A DNA stretch of 64,000 bases from Streptococcus suis. Lineage in GTDB: Bacteria; Bacillota; Bacilli; Lactobacillales; Streptococcaceae. Below, one piece after another: positions 15,522 through 22,111 of the stretch. The stretch lies in NCBI GenBank assembly GCA_024583055.1, contig CP102145.1:930001-994000 (forward strand). The letters are read 5' to 3'. The notes below the pieces were generated by a model, which saw only the letters and a program-made list of their open reading frames with translations, was not told where the DNA came from and searched no databases. Every line of letters begins with the position of its first letter. The stretch's first letter is position 1. Position numbers and translations under genes: made by a program.

Positions 15522-15992
15522 TTAAAACGGTAAATCATCTTCAGCAACTGGTGCTGCTGCAGTCGTCCGTTCTTTCCAAACGTGGTGTGAATTCGGTACA
15601 TCCGAAGCGTTGGTGAAACGTACTTTCGGGTATTTCTCACCATTGTATTCCTCCAGTTTCACACGAACCTTCGCAGTGCGCCCCTTGAAATCGTTGAGAA
15701 AAGCCTCAAAACTATCGTAATGCTTGCCCTCTGGGATACCGAGCGCCTTGGCTTTACCCATCAAAATACCCATGTGGTATTTATTGGTCTGCGACGAACG
15801 GTACTGTTCATCCCACAAGTGAGCATTCTGTTTCTCTTGCTGGACATCGTTTCGGACAACGTAATCAATGACAACCCGTGGCTTACCATTCTTGTTCTCA
15901 GCTTCGTACGCATCGAACACAATCATCTCGTAGTCCTGCTCTTTAAATTCCTGATACTCTTTAACATCTGAAAAGTCTGTTGTAAATCCCAT
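15522..15992 (-). CDS. DUF669 phage single-strand-binding-like protein
   Basis: A 156-residue protein beginning MGFTTDFSDVKEYQEFKEQDYE. The DUF669 features are clear: YEMIVFDAYEAENKNGKPRV, a central HLWDEQYRSSQTNKYHMG and the C-terminal VRFTNASDVPNSHH. It ends in AEDDLPF, an acidic tip like that of SSB proteins that recruits partner enzymes. It lies two bases downstream of the DEAD helicase gene and is followed by the D5-like helicase. It is very likely the phage SSB. Confidence 0.85.
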   Translation of the reverse strand: MGFTTDFSDVKEYQEFKEQDYEMIVFDAYEAENKNGKPRVVIDYVVRNDVQQEKQNAHLWDEQYRSSQTNKYHMGILMGKAKALGIPEGKHYDSFEAFLNDFKGRTAKVRVKLEEYNGEKYPKVRFTNASDVPNSHHVWKERTTAAAPVAEDDLPF

Positions 15993-15994
15993 GT

Positions 15995-17434
15995 TTAATA
16001 CCTCGTAATAATTTTATTTTTTTGTTTTTCGACCCACTGCAAAGCTCGATAGTATTCCTTGCTAGAAACACCCGAAATGCGAATGATGTCATCATCTGGT
16101 ACATCTGTACCTGCATAGTAAAATAGTAGTTTGTATAGTGGTTTTCCACCTTTGATGCTGGCCCGAGCTTTGGCGATTTCCCAGTTCTTTGCTAGGCTCT
16201 TGCCGAATTTCTGTTCTGCCAAACGGGCCTGTTGAAATTCTTTCTGTTTGATTTCAACCAACTCCGCTTCAATGCGTTCTTTTTCAGCCTGCTCACGTTC
16301 GCCGAAATTATATCCACACATATCACACACTGATTGATTCAATGGCCACATGGCCGAACAGTCTGGGCATTGTTTCGCTTGGATGATATTTTCGGTCTTC
16401 CGTGCTTTCTTCCAACCGCCCTGGAAATACTCTTGCCAATTATGCGGTGTGTAGGGCAGACCATGAATCTGCCAATTGACAACGCAGTCAATGATGATGG
16501 CTGCCTTGTCAGGTTGATAACGCATGGAGCGCATGGACTGTTGAAGATACAGTACCAGCGATTTCGTAGGCCTGCATAAAATCGTCACAGAACAGTCTGG
16601 TACATCAAAGCCCTCGCTGATTAAGTCCACATTACATAAGACCTGTATCTCACCATCACGAAAGGCTCGCATGATGCGCTCACGTTCGATTTTGGGCGTT
16701 TTAGAATCGACATGGACCGAAACTATACCTGCTTGATTAAATTCGTCAGAGAAGCTCCTAGAGGCCTCTATGGAGTGAGCGTATAGAATAGCTTTCTGAC
16801 CGTCTGCACGTTTTCGGTATTCCTTGACCACGTCGCCATAGATAGCCTTGCCGAACGCTTCATCAATCGACTGATTGGTGTATTCTCCGTTTCTGGTCTT
16901 GAGTTTCGAAGTGTCAATCGAAAGTAAGCTGTAATACCTGCAATTCGCAAGCCGTTGGTTATCAATCAACCATTGAACCGACTTACCCTCAACCATGACA
17001 TCGTATGTGTCGGTGAAACCGGACCCGTTCAGGCGCCACGGAGTTGCCGTGAAGCCTAACCGTGGAACATCTTCAAAGTATTTGTAAATCGCCTGGTAGG
17101 TACTTGCTTTACCGTGATGACCTTCGTCCGTGATGATGAGCGTAGGTTTCTGGATAACAGATAGCCTGTTCTTCGCTCTTCCGACTGTCAGCAAGTCAAC
17201 ACGGCTGAGATTGACCTCGTGCCTCGTTAGACTGCCAGTTATCTGTTCAATCAACTCCTTGCGGTGCACCAGGAACAGCACCCTGCCCCCTTTTTCGGTT
17301 GCACGTTTGATGATTTCCGATATGACAACGGACTTACCGCTTCCAGGCGGGCTGACAATCATAATATTCTTATCAGCTATCTGCTTGCGTGCCCTGTCAA
17401 TTAAATCTAGTTGGTAGTCGAATAATTTAAACAT
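15995..17434 (-). CDS. SF2 DEAD/DEAH-box helicase
   Basis: A 479-residue helicase starting MFKLFDYQLDLIDRARKQ at 17434; this ATG overlaps the stop of the Sak4-like gene and is preferred over the longer frame. Walker A is SPPGSGKSVVI, motif II is ITDEGHHG, motif III is GFTATPWR, and motif VI includes CRPTKSLVLYLQQSMRSMR. A zinc-type cluster (CPDCSAMW...CDMCGYNF) follows residue 350. The enzyme belongs to the RAD25/type III-like helicases common in Streptococcus phages and functions with the SSB and Sak4-like protein. Confidence 0.92.
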   Translation of the reverse strand: MFKLFDYQLDLIDRARKQIADKNIMIVSPPGSGKSVVISEIIKRATEKGGRVLFLVHRKELIEQITGSLTRHEVNLSRVDLLTVGRAKNRLSVIQKPTLIITDEGHHGKASTYQAIYKYFEDVPRLGFTATPWRLNGSGFTDTYDVMVEGKSVQWLIDNQRLANCRYYSLLSIDTSKLKTRNGEYTNQSIDEAFGKAIYGDVVKEYRKRADGQKAILYAHSIEASRSFSDEFNQAGIVSVHVDSKTPKIERERIMRAFRDGEIQVLCNVDLISEGFDVPDCSVTILCRPTKSLVLYLQQSMRSMRYQPDKAAIIIDCVVNWQIHGLPYTPHNWQEYFQGGWKKARKTENIIQAKQCPDCSAMWPLNQSVCDMCGYNFGEREQAEKERIEAELVEIKQKEFQQARLAEQKFGKSLAKNWEIAKARASIKGGKPLYKLLFYYAGTDVPDDDIIRISGVSSKEYYRALQWVEKQKNKIITRY

Positions 17435-18101
17435 TAAATGCAAACAGCTCCTCAATCGGACAGGCTGTCCGTTCATCTAGTCGATTCTTGGCATAGGTTC
17501 CTTCCGAACCTTCAAGGATAACCCCGCGATTCCCACTCTTAGCATTGACCATGATTCGGCCAACAACATCTGTCAGTCCAAGTAACTGATTCAGTACATT
17601 AGACCGAATCTGTGGCACATACTGAGTGATTAACTGTCCTGTATCCAGGGTCAGCTCTCGCGTATCTTCCCAGGCTGTCACATAGATATTGATAGGTTTA
17701 GAGTAGATAGTAGTCAGCACACGCAGAAAGTAGTTGGTCCACTGATTGTAGTGTTGCAATTCGTTGGAAATACCGTTCTTTGATGATTTTCCTGCTTCAA
17801 CGAACCAATCCGATTGAAAACTGGTTAGATTATCAATGACTAGATTGTCATATTCGCTGAGTAGAGAATCGACTTCGGTCAGGAATGTCTTCATAAATTC
17901 TGTTGGATGATTTCGATCGAATTCGATGACATCGATATTATCTGTACCACCCAAGACTTTACTGGAATGGTCCATGTCTAAGACTAGCGTTCGGCCTGTC
18001 AGAGACTTAATAACACTGGTTTTCCCAAGCCCTGGCTTTCCGTACAGTAGGACGCGCCAATTCTTCGTCCGTTCGATTTCACTTGCTTTCTTAATCTTCA
18101 T
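17427..18101 (-). CDS. Sak4-like RecA-fold ATPase
   Basis: About 224 residues from ATG at 18101; GAGGAG lies eight bases upstream and the ATG overlaps the preceding stop. The Walker A motif is VLLYGKPGLGKTSVIK and the Walker B is YDNLVIDNLTSFQ. It is shorter than RecA and matches the AAA_24/Sak4 single-strand annealing recombinases of siphophages. The neighbours (SSB-like DUF669 and helicase) form the standard recombination cassette. A stand-alone Sak4 usually needs an SSB, here present. Confidence 0.85.
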   Translation of the reverse strand: MKIKKASEIERTKNWRVLLYGKPGLGKTSVIKSLTGRTLVLDMDHSSKVLGGTDNIDVIEFDRNHPTEFMKTFLTEVDSLLSEYDNLVIDNLTSFQSDWFVEAGKSSKNGISNELQHYNQWTNYFLRVLTTIYSKPINIYVTAWEDTRELTLDTGQLITQYVPQIRSNVLNQLLGLTDVVGRIMVNAKSGNRGVILEGSEGTYAKNRLDERTACPIEELFAFNV

Positions 18102-18430
18102 TACTTCCACTCCTCATCTGTCAATGTAGCGCAGTCATTAGCATCCAATACATCAGCGACCGCTTGTTCTGTGTCGTAGGATTCACGTATTTGCCTGCGT
18201 TTTTCGTCAAATATAGCCTTTAACGGCAATTCTGCCATTTCAGCTTGGTACTTCTTGATGACCCCTGCGATAGCTTGTCGGATTTCCTGCTCGATTACTT
18301 CCGTCCGGTTAGAGCGTAACTGTATTTTAGTTTTTGGATCTGGAGTATAGATTGTAGCCTGGTGGTCGAACCGGTCGGCCCACGATGGCTCGACAATCAA
18401 TCGCTTGTCATCACCTAAATAAAACTTCAT
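18101..18430 (-). CDS. hypothetical phage protein (109 aa)
   Basis: A 109-residue protein MKFYLGDDKRLIVEPSWADRFD... with a beta-rich start and long C-terminal helices (VIEQEIRQAIAGVIKKYQAEM). No known domain is recognised. It overlaps both neighbours (ATGA with the 62-aa gene; TAATG with the Sak4-like gene), so it is part of the same translationally coupled early operon and probably assists recombination or replication. Confidence 0.6.
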   Translation of the reverse strand: MKFYLGDDKRLIVEPSWADRFDHQATIYTPDPKTKIQLRSNRTEVIEQEIRQAIAGVIKKYQAEMAELPLKAIFDEKRRQIRESYDTEQAVADVLDANDCATLTDEEWK

Positions 18431-18615
18431 AGGTCCTCCATAAAATGATTTTCCAAAAACTTCACATATGTCGCAATGTATTCCAATTGGTCATGGCCGT
18501 AACCTTGCTTGTGGGTAATCATGCAGGCAACGTAGTGATCATGCATGGCCATAAAATCCTTGATGCCAATTGCAGCATCACTTTCCATTAATTCAATTAA
18601 ATCTTGTCTAGTCAT
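18427..18615 (-). CDS. hypothetical phage protein (62 aa)
   Basis: Sixty-two residues, MTRQDLIELMESDAAIGIKDF..., rich in His, Met and Tyr (FMAMHDHYVACMITHKQGY) and helical. It overlaps the preceding and following genes by four bases each. No family is recognised. The tight coupling in the early operon is the main reason to accept it. Confidence 0.55.
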   Translation of the reverse strand: MTRQDLIELMESDAAIGIKDFMAMHDHYVACMITHKQGYGHDQLEYIATYVKFLENHFMEDL

Positions 18616-18956
18616 AGCTTGCTTACCTCGTAAAGTAGATTTCTGATTTCGCGAGAGTTCAGCCGAATTTGGTTGCTATCGCTCTCTCTACGATTTGCCT
18701 CACGTAAAATCTCAATCTGTTCAAGTAAAATTTCCTTGGCATACTCACGAAATTCAGCTTGCTGTTCTGTAATTTTGAAATGTTGGGTGTAATCAACACC
18801 ACCATCTGGCAAGCGTACACAAAGATTGTGTTTGCAATCTCGGGATACAGTACCCTTAACCGTTGTTTCTTTGATACCCAATGCTTCGGCTACTTCGCTA
18901 GATGTAGCATTAGGATGTTCCTTGTAATATTCTCTGATTCTTTCTGCGTTAGTCAT
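18612..18956 (-). CDS. phage HTH protein
   Basis: About 114 residues from ATG at 18956, supported by GAGGTAGAGCTT upstream. The N-terminus is a winged-helix-like motif (TNAERIREYYKEHPNATSSE then ALGIKETTVKGTVSRDC), resembling the replication-initiator or MarR-type DNA-binding fold. The C-terminal half is a helical region with LLEQILREANRR-like charge pattern. It may bind phage DNA early after induction; target unknown. Confidence 0.6.
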   Translation of the reverse strand: MTNAERIREYYKEHPNATSSEVAEALGIKETTVKGTVSRDCKHNLCVRLPDGGVDYTQHFKITEQQAEFREYAKEILLEQIEILREANRRESDSNQIRLNSREIRNLLYEVSKL

Positions 18957-18966
18957 AAGCTCTACC

Positions 18967-19116
18967 TCACCATCCCCCACTATTTTTCAGCACAACCGCC
19001 ACAGAATCAACAATCGTTCTTAAAAACCGATTTTCTGTCTGCAAGTCGTTTACTTTATTCCGAAGTTGAATATATTCTTCAACACTGATTTCAACTGTTG
19101 TGCGATTACCCTGCAT
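18967..19116 (-). CDS. small coiled-coil phage protein (49 aa)
   Basis: A 49-residue gene that starts MQGNRTTVEISVEEYIQLRN and continues as a heptad-like helix (VNDLQTENRFLRTIVDSV). The ATG is inside the end of the previous gene. The stop is 10 bases before the next gene's start. It resembles the small DUF-type coiled-coil proteins common in Streptococcus phage early operons; function unknown. Confidence 0.55.
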   Translation of the reverse strand: MQGNRTTVEISVEEYIQLRNKVNDLQTENRFLRTIVDSVAVVLKNSGGW

Positions 19117-19378
19117 ACCGTGCAATCTCCTTATCTACTTGCTGAGCGTTCCGTTTCAAGCTGTTTTTTATAGACTCTTTCCGGCAAGTCTTGTAATACT
19201 GCTCGGCTTGCGCCCACGTTTCATACTTGAGTGTTTCCAACTCCATCTCACGGAGCAAGGCCAACTCCCTGCGCTTCCGTTCCTTCTCCACCTGTCGCTG
19301 TTCCAAAATGCCTGCTACCAAAATCGGCAGTACAAACACTGATACACTTGCAATAGCGTCAAATATAGTTTCTGTCAT
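19106..19378 (-). CDS. single-span membrane phage protein
   Basis: Ninety residues from ATG at 19378 (GGAGGACAGCAAT upstream). MTETIFDAIASVSVFVLPILVAGIL forms an N-terminal transmembrane helix; the rest is a charged cytoplasmic helix (EQRQVEKERKRRELALLREMELE). It overlaps the preceding and following genes. Holin-like size is excluded by its position in the early region; superinfection control or replication anchoring are possible. Confidence 0.55.
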   Translation of the reverse strand: MTETIFDAIASVSVFVLPILVAGILEQRQVEKERKRRELALLREMELETLKYETWAQAEQYYKTCRKESIKNSLKRNAQQVDKEIARYAG

Positions 19379-19659
19379 ATTGCTGTCCTCCTCCAATTTT
19401 CGTGATACCATTCGATAACGGCATCACGAGGGTACTTCTCACGAGCGTTTGGAATTCGAGGGAAGTCTTTGTGACAGTTAAATCTTGCATCGAAACTCCC
19501 TGTATCTTTTGTTCCTAGAAGCATCTCAGAGCATTGTGACTTGTTTAATTCCATTGGATATCTTCGTTTTTCGTCCATAACAACGTGCATGACCTTCAAC
19601 GCTCTATCCATTAGGGCTGATTCGAATTCATCAACCATTTGTAATAATCTGCTATCCAT
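19375..19659 (-). CDS. DUF771/excisionase-like phage protein
   Basis: A 94-residue protein, MDSRLLQMVDEFESALMDRALK..., whose C-terminal part (CSEMLLGTKDTGSFDARFNC, FPRIPNAREKYPRDAVIEWYHENW) has the layout of a small winged helix ending in a WYxxNW helix, as in DUF771 or excisionase-like proteins of streptococcal phages. The start follows an AAGAGGATTATATC ribosome binding site, and a stem-loop with a poly-T on the opposite strand lies in its leader. Family assignment is from memory of pattern. Confidence 0.55.
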   Translation of the reverse strand: MDSRLLQMVDEFESALMDRALKVMHVVMDEKRRYPMELNKSQCSEMLLGTKDTGSFDARFNCHKDFPRIPNAREKYPRDAVIEWYHENWRRTAI

Positions 19660-19690
19660 GATATAATCCTCTTGTATGTTTATATTTGAG

Positions 19691-19715
19691 CCACTGTTCC
19701 CGCAGTGGTTTTTTT
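19691..19715 (+). terminator. hairpin with T-run on the plus strand
   Basis: CCACTG, loop TTCCCG, CAGTGG, then seven T on the plus strand. It lies in the leader of the 19375-19659 gene, where it would stop antisense transcription toward the right or structure the minus-strand leader. Confidence 0.45.
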
Positions 19716-19734
19716 GCGTTAAATTTTGCTATAA

Positions 19735-19821
19735 TTACTTTGGTGAATCATTATTGAACTTGTAGACTTCTACAGGTTCTTTTTGTTCCTTGATTCTGTG
19801 GTATTCACTGACTGCTACCAT
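19735..19821 (-). CDS. possible 28-aa ORF
   Basis: A 28-codon frame, MVAVSEYHRIKEQKEPVEVYK and a short tail, overlaps the end of the 38-aa gene. The alternating charged composition looks coding rather than random, but no ribosome binding site stands out and no homolog is known to me. Listed as a low-confidence candidate in the otherwise empty 19660-19804 stretch. Confidence 0.3.
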   Translation of the reverse strand: MVAVSEYHRIKEQKEPVEVYKFNNDSPK

Positions 19822-19921
19822 GAATGGCTTCAAAAGTAATCTTCGCAAATCCTTTAGGGTCTACCATCAGCTTGGTAGGTCCTTTTTTCTTCCCTTGATA
19901 CAGATATCGTTTCGGTCTCAT
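19805..19921 (-). CDS. small basic phage protein (38 aa)
   Basis: Thirty-eight codons starting MRPKRYLYQGKKKGPTKLM, preceded by the strong site GAAAGGAGAACGAC. It is very basic (arginine/lysine-rich first half) with a short hydrophobic end GFAKITFEAIHG. The spacing of 13 bases from the previous gene supports a real, very small early gene. Nucleic acid binding is possible by composition only. Confidence 0.5.
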   Translation of the reverse strand: MRPKRYLYQGKKKGPTKLMVDPKGFAKITFEAIHGSSQ

Positions 19922-19934
19922 GTCGTTCTCCTTT

Positions 19935-20153
19935 CTACGCAGTAAAGACCGCATTACCTTGTTTGTCCAAGTAGCCAACTACTGTATGGCTGTTTGCATA
20001 ACCACAACGTGGGGTAACCCTTGGAAACCGCATCACTTCTTTTAAGATAAGCGTTCTTTTTTCGTTGCAGTCGTAGACTGTTAGAAAACCTTTCTCTTTC
20101 AGAGAATTTGTTGTTTTATTGCGTTTTCTTATGAGTTTAATTCCTGACATCAT
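19935..20153 (-). CDS. hypothetical phage protein (72 aa)
   Basis: Seventy-two residues, MMSGIKLIRKRNKTTNSLKEK..., with a basic N-terminus and a beta-rich remainder containing two cysteines (VYDCNEKR, RCGYANSH). AGAAAGGAAGACA precedes the start; the same CTAGAAAGGA leader precedes the 44-aa ORF to its right, suggesting duplicated leaders in this operon. No function known. Confidence 0.5.
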   Translation of the reverse strand: MMSGIKLIRKRNKTTNSLKEKGFLTVYDCNEKRTLILKEVMRFPRVTPRCGYANSHTVVGYLDKQGNAVFTA

Positions 20154-20168
20154 TGTCTTCCTTTCTAG

Positions 20169-20196
20169 TTTGGTTGGTTTCCCCCTGTGCTATAAT
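20169..20196 (+). promoter_or_regulatory. promoter of the 75-aa plus-strand gene
   Basis: TATAAT at 20191-20196 with a poor -35 (TTTGGT, 16-bp spacing). It is followed by GAAAGGAGGGTAAGTTAA and the ATG at 20230. Confidence 0.5.
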
Positions 20197-20229
20197 TGGT
20201 ATATCAACACAGAAAGGAGGGTAAGTTAA

Positions 20230-20457
20230 ATGGATACAAAACAAATTCAAATAAACTTTGATGGAGATTTCAGACAGGTAGTACTAAAATTAGCAAATAC
20301 ATACCAACCTAAAGAAATCCCAAATGATTTCAAAGTTGCAGACTTGAATGAGTATATCCAAGTTATGTCTGAAGCAGTAGCTAGCGATTTTTCTTCTCAA
20401 CTTCAACCGTTGCTTGCTCAGAAACTTCATGAGGTAATTCAGAAACAGTTGCCTTAA
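20230..20457 (+). CDS. hypothetical plus-strand protein inside the early operon
   Basis: Seventy-five residues, MDTKQIQINFDGDFRQVVLKL..., helical with a Q/L-rich C-terminus. It has its own TATAAT promoter, a strong AAAGGAGGG ribosome binding site and a terminator 10 bases after its stop, so it is a complete monocistronic unit that runs against the surrounding minus-strand operon. No family is recognised. Expression from the prophage state and a regulatory or exclusion function would fit the arrangement. Confidence 0.6.
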   Translation: MDTKQIQINFDGDFRQVVLKLANTYQPKEIPNDFKVADLNEYIQVMSEAVASDFSSQLQPLLAQKLHEVIQKQLP

Positions 20458-20515
20458 TCACCTTGCCAGCTAGCCTTGTAACAATTTCAAGGTTAGCTTT
20501 TTTCTCTTCTTCCAT
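20381..20515 (-). CDS. 44-aa ORF antisense to the 75-aa gene
   Basis: A 44-codon frame, MEEEKKANLEIVTRLAGKVIK..., with AGAAAGGAGAAGGGG before the ATG. It is in line with the Cro-to-early operon and shares the CTAGAAAGGA leader seen before the 72-aa gene. It overlaps the last 77 bases of the plus-strand 75-aa gene and contains that gene's terminator hairpin in its own coding sequence. One of the two may be spurious; the leader argues for this one being translated. Confidence 0.4.
   Translation of the reverse strand: MEEEKKANLEIVTRLAGKVIKATVSELPHEVSEQATVEVEKKNR
20468..20503 (+). terminator. terminator of the 75-aa gene
   Basis: AGCTAGCCTTG and CAAGGTTAGCT (one wobble) around a nine-base loop, then TTTTTTC on the plus strand. 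Confidence 0.75.
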
Positions 20516-20553
20516 CCCCTTCTCCTTTCTAGTTTGTTAGTTGGGCAGTTTCT

Positions 20554-20572
20554 ACATGATAAAAAATCATGT
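20554..20572. promoter_or_regulatory. operator-like palindrome downstream of cro
   Basis: ACATGAT, five A, ATCATGT: 7-bp arms. The half-site ATGAT matches the repeats between cro and cI, so a repressor may also bind here on the far side of cro. Confidence 0.5.
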
Positions 20573-20585
20573 ATGTTATAAAAAA

Positions 20586-20786
20586 TTATCGTCCAAGTAA
20601 ATCAGACGAACTTACTCCAAAGAATTCGCACAATTTTAATAGATTATCGCCTTTAATGACTGTAATGTCATCTTCCCATGCTCCAATTGTTTGATAAGCA
20701 ACACCGATTTTTGAAGCAAGTTCTTTCTGGCTCATCTTATTATTCTTTGCACGAAGTTCTGCAATTGTGATTTTTGGTTTTGCCAT
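20586..20786 (-). CDS. Cro-like XRE regulator
   Basis: A 66-residue single-domain helix-turn-helix protein: LRAKNNKMSQKELASKIG, then AYQTIGAWEDDITVIKGD and LCEFFGVSSSDLLGR. It is the first gene of the early lytic operon, faces the cI gene and has a TTGACA/TATCAT promoter with an operator inside the spacer. It should repress cI and turn down its own operon after induction. Length and layout are those of phage Cro proteins. Confidence 0.85.
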   Translation of the reverse strand: MAKPKITIAELRAKNNKMSQKELASKIGVAYQTIGAWEDDITVIKGDNLLKLCEFFGVSSSDLLGR

Positions 20787-20835
20787 TCAGTTCTCCTTTC
20801 ACATGATTTTAAGTCATTTACTTGACCTTGACTAT

Positions 20836-20864
20836 ATGATACATGATTATAAATCATCTGTCAA
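20836..20864 (-). promoter_or_regulatory. cro (lytic) promoter with operator
   Basis: On the minus strand TTGACA (20859-20864) and TATCAT (20836-20841) are 17 bp apart. The spacer holds ATGATTATAAATCAT, a 6-bp-arm palindrome. A further copy, ATGATTTTAAGTCAT, lies at about 20803-20817, so a bound repressor would occlude the promoter. Confidence 0.8.
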
Positions 20865-20914
20865 GCGTTTTTTTGATTTTTTTTCATCTTTTTTTGGTAT
20901 TTGCACAAAATCAC

Positions 20915-20943
20915 TTGATATTAAATCACTTTTTACTTATAAT
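20915..20943 (+). promoter_or_regulatory. cI (lysogenic) promoter with operator
   Basis: TTGATA (20915-20920) and TATAAT (20938-20943), 17-bp spacing. TGATATTAAATCA overlaps the -35 and spacer and matches the cro-side operators, consistent with autoregulation. Confidence 0.8.
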
Positions 20944-20970
20944 ATACCTATGAACAGAGAGGTAAAAACC

Positions 20971-21351
20971 ATGGCTGATGCAAAGATAAAATACCCTGAA
21001 GTAGGGCAAAGAATTAGAGAGCTGAGAGAAATGAGAGGGTTCGAGCAATTAGACATAGCTAATCAACTTGGTTACAAATCTCAAAGCACAATTTCAAAAT
21101 GGGAGAGTGGAGTGAATTTGCCAACTGGCAAAAAACTAATTTTATTGGCTGAAATGCTAGATACTTCCACAGACTACATTCTTCATGGAAAAATTAGTGA
21201 CACTCCAACAAAAGACACCACCCCCACAATCGACTTCAAGGAAATGGCAGCCGAGTCCATGTCTTATGACGGCATGCCTCTCAATAATGAAGACATCGAC
21301 CTCATTGCCTCAATCCTTGAAACTCGCATGAAAAACAGAGATAAGGAATAG
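20971..21351 (+). CDS. CI-like phage repressor
   Basis: A 126-residue repressor from ATG at 20971 (AGAGAGGTAAAAACC upstream). The N-terminus is an XRE domain: GQRIRELREMRGFEQLDIANQLGY, then SQSTISKWESGVNLP. The C-terminal half is short, acidic and lacks a LexA-type S24 protease fold, so it is not self-cleaving. The gene is followed by an ImmA-like metalloprotease, the arrangement in ICEBs1-type immunity systems where the protease cuts the repressor upon induction. Confidence 0.85.
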   Translation: MADAKIKYPEVGQRIRELREMRGFEQLDIANQLGYKSQSTISKWESGVNLPTGKKLILLAEMLDTSTDYILHGKISDTPTKDTTPTIDFKEMAAESMSYDGMPLNNEDIDLIASILETRMKNRDKE

Positions 21352-21357
21352 TTGCCT

Positions 21358-21741
21358 ATGATGACACCAGAATCAGTCTGCGCCGAGCGTGGCATTGATT
21401 TGGTCTATTTTGACGGTAGAGATACGGACAAGAAAGGCATATACAACAAGCGTGCGAACATGATTGCAGTTGACGCCTATTTGGATGAAATCCAACATAA
21501 GAAAGTTATCTACCATGAAATGGGCCATGAAGACCACGATCCGACCCAATACGACCGAAGACGCGAACAGTATGAATTGCAAGCAGATAGAAACATGATT
21601 CATTACCTGGTCAAAGAAGAATTGGCCTTGATGGACGATGTCAGAGAATTTAATTACGTTCGCTTTATGGAAAAATACGACTTAAAAACCACAGTCAATG
21701 AGACTATGGTGATTGAGGAGTTTAATAATTTAGTTAATTAA
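21358..21741 (+). CDS. ImmA/IrrE-family metallopeptidase
   Basis: A 127-residue protein from ATG at 21358; a TTG at 21352 is an alternative. The zinc-protease signature HEMGHED (H-E-x-x-H) lies in KKVIYHEMGHEDHD, followed by the QYELQADRNMIHYLV helix typical of ImmA (E-x-x-A-D). It follows the CI-like repressor by six bases and is predicted to cleave it when the SOS response or another signal activates it. This replaces RecA-assisted autocleavage as the induction route. Confidence 0.88.
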   Translation: MMTPESVCAERGIDLVYFDGRDTDKKGIYNKRANMIAVDAYLDEIQHKKVIYHEMGHEDHDPTQYDRRREQYELQADRNMIHYLVKEELALMDDVREFNYVRFMEKYDLKTTVNETMVIEEFNNLVN

Positions 21742-21794
21742 AAATACGTGCTCCCCTGAACCACGAATAAAAGCAGGGTAGGAAGATTGTTATT

Positions 21795-21992
21795 ATGGCA
21801 GTAAAACGTTGCCCACGTTGTGGAAGTAGTCAAGTACAGTTTATGAATCAAGATAAAAAAGGCTTTAATGGCCTTGTTGGATGTATTGGATTTTTGATTG
21901 CATGGCCTTTAATCCTGCTCGGATTAGTCGGTAAAAAAGGAAAAAATAATTGGCATTGTCAGTCATGTGGAAATACCTTTAAAACAAAATAA
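21795..21992 (+). CDS. zinc-ribbon membrane protein between immunity genes and integrase
   Basis: Sixty-five residues: an N-terminal CPRCGSS half-ribbon, a hydrophobic span (LVGCIGFLIAWPLILLGLVG) and a second CQSCGNTF half-ribbon. The four cysteines should bind one zinc on the cytoplasmic face with a hairpin or single membrane span between them. In temperate phages the slot between the repressor/protease and the integrase often holds lysogenic-conversion or superinfection-exclusion genes. Expression from its own short leader fits that, but the exact function is not known. Confidence 0.65.
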   Translation: MAVKRCPRCGSSQVQFMNQDKKGFNGLVGCIGFLIAWPLILLGLVGKKGKNNWHCQSCGNTFKTK

Positions 21993-22039
21993 AAAATCCC
22001 CACACTCTCCGCGACCAAACTTTGAGTGTAGGGTATCTC

Positions 22040-22081
22040 GTATAGTAAAAACCTGCTTTGCAGTAGGTCTCTTTACTATAC
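22040..22081. other. stem-loop upstream of the integrase
   Basis: GTATAGTAAA and TTTACTATAC, 10-bp arms, enclose an inner partly paired ACCTGC...AGGT. It sits 30 bp before the integrase start and may be a terminator of the repressor operon, a translation control element or an integrase/excisionase binding site. Confidence 0.5.
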
Positions 22082-22111
22082 CCATTTTATCAAATTAGAA
22101 AGGGTAAATCA

